Shown: positions 56,901 to 64,000 of the stretch, piece by piece
How positions within the stretch are numbered: the stretch's first letter is position 1
Layout of the letters: each line of letters begins with the position of its first letter
Source: Melieria omissa
Lineage: Eukaryota; Arthropoda; Insecta; Diptera; Ulidiidae
Direction: 5' to 3'
NCBI GenBank assembly: GCA_963971225.1
Contig: OZ020267.1
Coordinates: forward strand, 52,531,590 to 52,595,589
Length of the DNA: 64,000 nucleotides
Made by a program: the position numbers and the translations under genes
Notes under the pieces: model-generated
The model's database searches: none
Seen by the model: only the letters and a program-made list of their open reading frames with translations
Told to the model about the DNA's origin: nothing

Positions 56901-59003
56901 TTTTTGATAGAATAGAAATACATATAAATTAACCGGCTTTCAATTCTGTGGAAATAGCGTTTCAATAGGAAAACGGTTTCAATAGTTTTAATTTGGTGTA
57001 ATTTAAATGGCTTTTGAGACAACAAAGATAAGTGTATTGGAACATGGTTTCTATAGCATAGACAAAAAAATTAAGTAACCGGTTTCAATAGTACAAAACG
57101 AATGAAACGTAAATGATTTTTTCATACAAGAATCAGTCATTATTCAGTGTTCAATTATATAGACCTGAATCTGATTGAAGCAGATTTCGACTGTTTATAG
57201 AAAGAAGATAATTGAACCGGATTAGTGCAGAAAAGCGTAAGATAACCGGGTTTTGATAATGCAACAGCGCTTGTGATCTAACCGGGTTTTTGGTAGAATA
57301 AAAATTAACATAATTTAGCAGGTTTTAAATAGTGAGAAAATGTGTAATTGAACCGATTTTAGTAGTATGTATACAAATTCATGTAATCTAACCGGTTTTT
57401 GGTAGCTTAGAAATTAGAGGGTTTTGATAGTGTGGATGAAGCTTAATCTTTCCAGTTATTGATAGCATAGTAAAGGTTGTAATCTAACCAGATTTCAATG
57501 GCATAAAATAGTTGTAATTGAAAAACTTTTCGAATGTTTAAAAATACTGACGATTAAATCGCTTTTTGATAGCATGCAAGTGAAAAATGATTAGATAGCA
57601 TTTAAGAGCGCACTATGTACTCTTTAAGTCAAGAGAGATTCTTTGTTTGTTTTTTTTTTTCAAGTTAAAAGTGATACAAAAATATGAAAGCAAAGAGTTT
57701 TCAATTCAAGTAAGAATGTATGGACTAAAAAACGCTTACCGGCTACTCCACATCGATGCTTTAAGGCTGTAAATAATTTCTTTTCTTCTATGCTTCATTT
57801 CAAATTGTTTATTTGTAAGTTATGTATGTATGTATGTAAGTACGAGTAGGCAAGAGAAGGCATGCAAATTGTAGGAACTTTATGCAAATCGCCGTAAAAT
57901 GGCTTTAACTGCATGTAAATTGATGTATTTATATAGTTAGAAGTATAGAAAATATTGTAATCTGCTAATGCTTACGAATTGCTATAGTTTGTACTCTAAA
58001 ATGAATATTTTAGCAAAGATGATATCCAACAAAATTTAGAAAAAAGAACTTTAGCGTACAAACTGGAAGCGCGCGGCATTAATCTAAGCAATTTCTTTTT
58101 TTTGAATTAGCAGTTAGTGATGCAAACTAAGTGGTTACTTGATTACTATTGAGAGCGGCGAGTACGAACTATGTGTTGATTGATGCATATTTTAGTGAGT
58201 GAGCGTGAGGAATGCAGCTGGCATAGGTGAACTGGCTAACTGAAGCTCGACTTGGTGTTGGAGCAAAAAAGCATTGCACAAATGTTGGCCTCAATTCAAG
58301 GCGCCAAAGCTTTTCGGCGCATGGAGACCGAAAAGCTTTTGCGTTGAATGCGAAATTTGGCCGATGTACAGCGGAAAAAAGCCTAAAAATACGTATCGAC
58401 TTTGGAGTTTACTTTCGATTTCGACAATGGCAATCGAATTGGTTGCGAATGCGCGTCGTTAAACTGAAGAAAGGAACTAAAGAAAAACTGGCGGGGCTGG
58501 GTTTAAGATGGACTCGCAATTCATTTAACGCATGTTGCATACTCGATGTACCTATGTGTGTGTGTGTACGATAAAAACAACAACACAAACATAAGACATA
58601 TTGTCAGCTGCGAGGTGTTTTTAGCGTTGGGGTCTCGGGTGACATGTTCGATTGGAGTCTAGTTTCATTCCACAGCAGCCATTGTGTCTAGCAGCAGTTG
58701 TTGTTGTTGTACTCATGTAGCATGAATTTTGCATTGGTGAGCGAGCTGTGTACAGGGTGTTGTTGTTGCAAAGGCATAAAGCTTGGCAGCAAACTCAAAA
58801 GCTGTCTTTATCTGAGCAGATAGTTGGGCTAATGTTTATCATCTTTTCGTAAGCATTTTCTGTTTCAACAAACAATAATTCCAAATCAACAAATTACAAA
58901 TTCAAATCGAAATAAAATATTGAAAAATCATAAGACAACAAATCATAGATAGATGGAAAAAATAATACAAAATAGAAGATATTGTTTGCGAACCTTTCCC
59001 CAC
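53974..59003 (-). other. Rim: Rim intron, 5.0 kb, with a degenerate minisatellite
   Basis: Phase-1 intron between the SVHRSEE and SIQRSVE exons. About half is the ACCGGTT-rich degenerate repeat at 55,075-57,600. Parts at 54,000-55,070 and 57,600-59,003 contain only short, unrecognised frames; alternative exons here cannot be ruled out. Confidence 0.8.
55075..57600. repeat. Degenerate ACCGGTTTTCGATAGTATAAAA minisatellite
   Basis: About 2.5 kb consists of poorly conserved units of roughly 35-65 bp. Each is built around (A/T)ACCGGTTTTCGATAG and TATAAAAATG(A/T)GTGTAAT. I can see more than 30 recognisable units, for example near 55,400, 55,560, 55,890, 55,960, 56,263, 56,315, 56,780, 57,080 and 57,400. 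Two longer neighbouring units (about 55,880-55,940 and 55,945-56,010) are almost identical, showing recent local duplication. There is no coding frame. It is confined to one intron of Rim. Confidence 0.85.
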
Positions 59004-59165
59004 CAGAGCTGGCGCCAACTTCGGCCAAAGCTTCGCCGCCGTCGGCTTCGGATGACGAGCCGCGCGACAGCACGCCGCGTATCTCACCTGGCAGAACCTC
59101 TTCACTGCGGTGCACCGAAAACGAGTTCTTACCCTTCTTTCCAAAGCCCATACGTCTTTTACGAC
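59004..59165 (-). CDS. Rim: Rim linker exon: GRKRRMGFGKKGKNSF/SVHRSEEV
   Basis: The acceptor is AATAACAAAG (weak) and the donor is G|GTGGGG, chosen because it gives the phase 1 that the next exon requires. It encodes GRKRRMGFGKKGKNSFSVHR, SEEVLPGEIRGVLSRGSSSE and ADGGEALAEVGASS. It corresponds to vertebrate RIM STVQRSTETG..VEMRN. The strongly basic start and acidic end suggest a disordered segment. An alternative donor ~8 nt further (AAAG|GTTCGC) would break the phase. Confidence 0.85.
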
Positions 59166-59690
59166 CTTTGTTATTGATTGGTTGATTGAAATATTGTAAC
59201 AGTTAGTTAGTCCAGGTTATTTAAAAGTTTCTCGATTTCAAACATTTCACAATTTCTACAGCCAGTTAAGTAGTGTCGTATGTTAATGCTTCACCAAATA
59301 AATCACTTGAATGACGTTAATGGAAACGAAGCGAAATGAAAATGAATTTCGCAAATAAGTTGCCGCGAAAAATGGTCGAATCGCTTTTGTCGCAAAGCAA
59401 CACTGAACTTTCATATGGCAAATTCAAAACAACAACAACAAAAGATATTGTAAAAATATTGTTAAAACGAAACAAAATGAATTTTGGGATAATGTGTCGG
59501 AATGCGCAGTGTCGACAACGAACTTTCGGTTTATGAGATATTTGGGGATTTCGTTCTATTTAAATGCTTGGAAAGTAAACGTTGGCTGATTTCAATTCAA
59601 TTGTAATTAGTTGTTGGCATTTTTTTTTGTATAAAGTTTAATGCATTGGTAGCAAGTGAACTGAAGTGAAAAATGTGACTTGGCGCATAC
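59166..59690 (-). other. Rim: Rim intron
   Basis: Phase-1 intron with donor ACAG|GTATGC. No internal exon or element recognised. Confidence 0.8.
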
Positions 59691-59813
59691 CTGTTGCTGA
59701 CAGCTGTGACGTTGAATTCGATTTCTTGCCCATACCGCTGCCGCTTTTCGGCGAGCGCTCTTGGTCCGCGGTGCCTTTTTTGCGATCGGTTGACGTATCG
59801 GATAAGCTGCCAT
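59691..59813 (-). CDS. Rim: Rim linker exon with SNSTSQLS motif
   Basis: A 41-codon exon between acceptor TCCAACAG and donor ACAG|GTATGC. It encodes DGSLSDTSTDRKKGTADQER, SPKSGSGMGKKSNSTSQLSATG. The KK(S)NSTSQLS(A)TG block aligns with vertebrate RIM SRKSRSTSQLSQTE, which in RIM1 lies near a regulatory Ser site. Phase 1 at both ends matches the neighbouring exons (V|D and G). Confidence 0.9.
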
Positions 59814-60415
59814 CTGTTGGAAACGTTTTTCGGTTAGTAAAATAGTAAAATGTTTCAAAAAGTAATCAAGGATCTTTTTCATGTAATTTTTAATTTTTAG
59901 CAAATATTTTTAATATGTTTTAAACTGGTTTATTTGAATAAGCTAACATTCTGTTTATCTTCAAAAACGTCGAACTTTATTTTATATAAAGATCGATGGG
60001 TCAGTCTCATAATTTTCCCCATAGGACTGGCTGAGAGCATTGCTTCCAAAGGTCATCATTTGTATCTGGTTCAGTCATTTCCAGATAACAGGATTCGTCA
60101 TTTATGCTATCTTCCCTTCTGTCTAGAACCACATGAAACAAGACACTTTGCTGTATGTTTCAGCTAACAAAGTCTCAGTTTAATTAACTATAGTAAAACT
60201 AAGTCAGATGCTGGACCACTGAATAGTCCAGAAAATGCCACATTGAACTATTTTCGAATCACCTAATTTTTGGGACATAAAATTTCGATCAAAGGAATCC
60301 CGTTTTTAGTCCCTTCCCTACATACAAAAACCATTCTTCGCTGTCGAATCCTCACCTCAAACAGCACAAACCATACTTTAATAGAAATGCTTAAACTACT
60401 CAATTTCTTGCTTAC
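59814..60415 (-). other. Rim: Rim intron
   Basis: Phase-1 intron, donor GTCG|GTAAGC, acceptor TCCAACAG. Nothing else recognised. Confidence 0.85.
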
Positions 60416-63400
60416 CGACTTTCTCGTCCACACTTTGGCTAAAGTTCGCGTCGTCTTTCTTCTCATCACCACCACCATTTTTCTCCTTGTCGTACTCGCT
60501 AAAGTCGTCATCCAACATGGCGTCGATGGCATCCCAATCGATGACGTCCAACGGTGCATCGGCGTCGTCCGCAGCGGCGTCATTGGCAGCGATCGTCGTT
60601 GTATTCGGATCGGAATTGGTTGTTGTAGTCGTTGTTGTTGCAGCCGGTGTCGTCGTCGCCGTCGTCGTCGTCGATGTGGTTGTCGTTGTATTCGACGATG
60701 ATGTGGTTGTTGTGATGTTAGTGGATGTAGTTGTTGTTGTTGTAGTTTGTATGGTAGTTGTTGTTGTTGTTGCAGTTCCGTCAACCGTTATGTTAGCGTT
60801 AGCGTCGTTTGAAGTGGTAGTAGTATTTGTATGTTTCAATGAGGCACGTTTAGGTGATGTGGAGTTAGCGACACCATGATGGGAATTTGCAAAAGAGGAA
60901 GAAGAAGCATTATTAGAAATATTACCACCGACGACGACATTGCCAGCAGCAGCAGCAGCAGCAGTCGAAGCACCACCACCACTGCCGCTCCCACTACCAG
61001 ATTTCGTCTGCTGTTGCGCGCCAGATGAAACTTCTTTCCCTTTTTGCCTACTAACACTAACACTACTACTACTACCAACACTACCACTACCCGCTGTGTG
61101 GCGGCCGCCGTGCGACTCGGCCGCGATCAGGTAGTCGTCGTACTCGAAGTACTCGGGCTGATCGTTGATGCTCACGAGATTGCTGCGGTCACTGCCCGAC
61201 TCGTGCTGCAGTTGTTCGACGCGCGACTTGCTGCGCTTCGAGGCGATGGATGAGGGGCGCGGCTGATTGGGTGACGCGCCTGCGGCGGCCGCCTGCCGGC
61301 CGGCGTCGTGCTGCTCGCCGATCGGACCCGGCCGGTCGGCGGCGCCGCCGTCGCCACTATGCGGCAGCGCGGCGGACGAATGTGTGGCAGCGTCGCCGAG
61401 CATGGGGTCGTTCGGGTCGTCGTAGGCCTCGACCGGCGAAAAGTTGTGGGCGTTTTGTGCGCTGGGCGGATGCGGCAGGTTGCGCCGCCGCTTCTGGTAC
61501 GGCAGCGCGGCGCCGTACAGCTTCTGCTGGCTGGTGCGCTGCAGATTGAGCGACATGTGGTTGCGTTCGCGACCGTCGAAGCGACGACGCGGATCGCGGA
61601 ACAGCGACGGCGCCACGCCGCGTCGCGTCCAGCCGACGTCCGAGTCGTAGGTGATGGTCACGATCTTGTCGTCGGTGACCAGAAAGTGTGAGTGACTGAG
61701 CGGGTTGGCCGCATCGACGTTGGCGCCCATGTACGACTGGCGTATGTTGGTCTCGGAGCCGTAGCGTCGCGACATGTCCTCCAGCGGCGCATCGTAAAGC
61801 TCGTCTTCGTAGCGTATGCGCCGACGGCCCCAGCTCTTGGCGTGCAGATCGTCGTAGTCCAGCGAGCGCGATTGGCCCTCGTGGAACATTTTTCGACGGT
61901 CCAGCGTGGTGCCGGCCTTTGGCTTCTTCAGTATGGAAGTGGGCTGCGCCTTGGCCTCGGCAATGGGCACCGCTGTGACGAGCGCATCCTCGCTCAGCTG
62001 GCGCGAGAGGCGTAGCACCGACTGTGTGGGCAGTTGTGGCGGCGGCGCCAGCGAGGATTTGGCCTTCTTGTGCGCGGTCGGCGTGGGCGTGTGCACGTGG
62101 TAGGTGGGCACTGCGCCGAGATCGATTTGGGGCGCGGTCAGGCCGCTCACGAAGTGCTGGTCCACACATTCGCCGCATATTGCCGGGTCCATAGTGGGCA
62201 GTGAGGGTTCGGACGATGGCTGATACATGGACAGCGAGGGCCGTCGCAACAGCTGCTCGGCCGTGTACGGATAGGCGACGGGATGGTGCTGCGGATGCGG
62301 ATGCGCATCGGCCAAGCAGTAGGGATTGTCGCAGGCGCCGATGGCAACGCCGGCCGTGCTCAGTGCGGCATTGGTCGAGAGCACCACCGGCTGGCTGCCG
62401 TTCTGGCAGTGACTGCACGTGTTGTCGTAGTGATCGCGCACGTAGCCCACATACGACGAGGGCGAGGTCGACACGGAATGGGCGTGCGGATGGGGCGCGT
62501 GCGCGACGCTCGGCGTGCTCAGCGACGAGCCGGGGCTGTGACGGAAGAAGTTCACGACCGGCGACGTGATGCGCTTGAGGTGATCGAACGAGGGCAGGTG
62601 ATCGACGAAGGGGTAGGCGACCGCGCTGTTGCGCCGGAACAGCTGCTCGGAGAAGGGCGAGAAGTCGGCGGCGTGCGCTAAGAACTCGGGGAAATGGATG
62701 GAGTCGGGCATGTGGGGCAGATACTGATGCGGGTTGAATGTGTGCGCGGCATGGAGGGGTGCATGGTCGTGGAGTGGATCGAGTGAGTGTGTCGTTTGTG
62801 TTGGATGTAGTTGTGAATGTTGTTGCTGTTGGTGTTGTTGTTGTTGTAATTGTAATTGTGTATTGACGTTGTGTGGTGGCGGCGTTGGCGGTATTATCGC
62901 CACGCCCGAGTCCAGCAACATGAGGCCCGGGTCTGCGCCCGGCTCCATCAGGCGGTACGCTGCAGTGGGATCGACTAGGGCGCCGCTATTGTCCTCGGTC
63001 AGCATAAGTTGCGTTGGCAGTTGTTGTTGTTGTAGTTGTAGTTGTGGTTCTTGTGGCTGCAGCTGCAGTTGTAGTTGCAGTTGGCGGTGTGGTGGCGGCG
63101 GCGGCAACAGGTGGTGTGACGGTGTGTTGGTTGTTGCTGCGCCCGATGTGGTCGTACAACTACTACTAAATAGTGAATTGTGTGGATTGGTCGTGGTGGC
63201 CGTGGCCAGGGCCGTATTCGGTGGTGACTCGGATGCGGCCAGCTCGGCGAGCTGCTGCAGCTGCTCGAGTTGCTCCAGCAGCAGCAGCTGCTGCGTGGTG
63301 GGCGTGTCCTGCAGTTGCGGCGGCGTGTAGGCGCGACCCATGTACGGCGCTGTCAGGCTGGGCGGTAAAAAATCACAATCATCGACCTCGATCGTATTGG

Positions 63401-63516
63401 CGCGAAAGCGTTCGAAAAAGCCGCTGCCGCGGCCGCGTTGGCCTTGGCCAAGCGTGGTGCTGCCGCCGGGACTGGGATGCGGGGCGCCGAACAGTGTGCG
63501 CCAGTTGCGTGGTAAG
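60416..63516 (-). CDS. Rim: Rim giant linker exon (1033 codons), low-complexity
   Basis: One 3.1 kb exon on the minus strand encodes most of the visible RIM linker. I place its start at an acceptor ATCCCAAAG (63,517-63,518), because the frame continues upstream past the Met at 63,341 (SLPRNWRTLFGAPHPSPGG, GFFERFRANTIEVDDCDF) and then meets a TGA; that acceptor is weak and the edge is uncertain. It ends at VG|GTAAGC. The N-terminal part is Gln/Leu-, Pro- and His-rich, with CAG/CAA runs. A conserved-looking core (about 61,590-61,910) contains GRRRIRYEDELYDAPLEDMS, RRYGSETNIRQSYMGANVDA and DDKIVTITYDSDVGWTRRG. The C-terminal part has Ser/Gly and poly-Thr/Asn tracts, then an acidic DVIDWDAIDAMLDDDFSEYD. 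Exon phases join exactly to the following Rim exons. Vertebrate RIMs have a shorter linker with RIM-BP-binding PxxP motifs between C2A and C2B; here it is expanded. No stop or frameshift is present. Confidence 0.85.
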
Positions 63517-64000
63517 CTTTGGGATCATTCCGATTCGTACATTCGGGATTCGTGTGTGTGGCCGCGTGTGTGTATGTGGGTGGGTGTTTGTATTAGTGCG
63601 CGGAGTTGTTGTCGTTGGTCGTTGGCATAGCGGTATCGATTTTCGATTTTCAATTTCGATTTCGATTTCGATTTGGTTCGGTTTGGTTCGATTTGGTTGG
63701 GTTTGGTGGGATTTGTGGCGGTGTCCGCATGCGCATGCAAAATGATGGAATGTTTCATTGCCATTTGGTTATTTGGTTCGTTGGTGTTGTAGTATGTTTG
63801 TTGTTTTTGGTTTTTTGTTGCCGATGTTCAAAAGAAGCAAATTCGTTTGTGTGCGTGTGTGGGTGGTGCGTGCAGTTCGCAGCAGCGTGGTGTACATTTC
63901 CGGGGGTCAGTTGGTCGCCGGTTCGGAATTCACGTTTTTGATTTGTGTGGTTGCGTGTGATTGTAGTTGTTATTGTTGTTGTTGTTGTTTTGGTGGTGGT
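63517..64000 (-). other. Rim: Rim intron (continues beyond the window)
   Basis: Contains GATTTC/TTCGAT and (GTT)n tracts. Open frames in this stretch do not resemble RIM domains. The upstream Zn-finger, PDZ and C2A exons are not in the window. Confidence 0.6.

Noticed and set aside
61357..62418. 353-residue minus-strand frame and several plus-strand frames overlapping the giant Rim exon
   Set aside because: They are alternative frames of the GC-rich Rim exon. The Rim frame is the one that extends through 3.1 kb and joins in phase to conserved exons.

Overview
This is an AT-rich, repeat-dense stretch of an insect nuclear genome with two intron-split genes. It is most likely a higher fly (Brachycera, plausibly a tephritid-type fruit fly). 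The call rests on GT..AG introns that keep reading frame, insect-like proteins of two conserved animal genes, CAG/CAA and (ACA)n low-complexity runs, and abundant mariner and LINE debris. I could run no database search, so the lineage is inferred and both gene names come from recognising conserved protein blocks.

Layout. Positions 1-19,972 hold no recognisable host coding exon. They contain simple-sequence arrays (a degenerate A/T array, (TAGA)n, a ~745 bp almost perfect (TTAAA)n array followed by (TAAAA)n), a tRNA-headed SINE with target-site duplication, a LINE 3' end with RNase H, a mariner relic, TIR elements including a 493 bp piggyBac-like element, and a dispersed 'GGGTTAA' repeat that is tandemly amplified at 18.3-19.4 kb. 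Positions 19,973-27,981 (+) carry four 3' exons of heparan-sulfate 6-O-sulfotransferase (Hs6st). The first coding exon with the signal anchor is not seen and must lie upstream. Its first visible intron (20.3-24.8 kb) is full of LINE fragments and its last intron holds a TIR element. Positions 28-47 kb lie between two convergent genes: the Hs6st 3' UTR, a LINE RT tail, two copies of the same internally deleted mariner, a ~293 bp tandem duplication, and a second transposase relic. Positions 47,251-63,516 (-) carry seven exons of the presynaptic active-zone scaffold Rim: a 3.1 kb low-complexity linker exon, the STSQLS-type motif, and the complete C2B domain with the stop. Its Zn-finger, PDZ and C2A exons would lie beyond the right edge. 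All seven Rim exons and all four Hs6st exons join in matching codon phase.

The genes are tail to tail and functionally unrelated: Hs6st acts in the Golgi on heparan sulfate, and Rim tethers vesicles and Ca2+ channels at synapses. The most unusual structures are a ~2.5 kb degenerate ACCGGTT minisatellite inside a Rim intron, a 72-nt stop-free in-frame intron inside the Rim C2B domain, a set of short inverted-repeat elements, and short (TTAGG)/(CCTAA) tracts at the ends of retroelement-like repeats.
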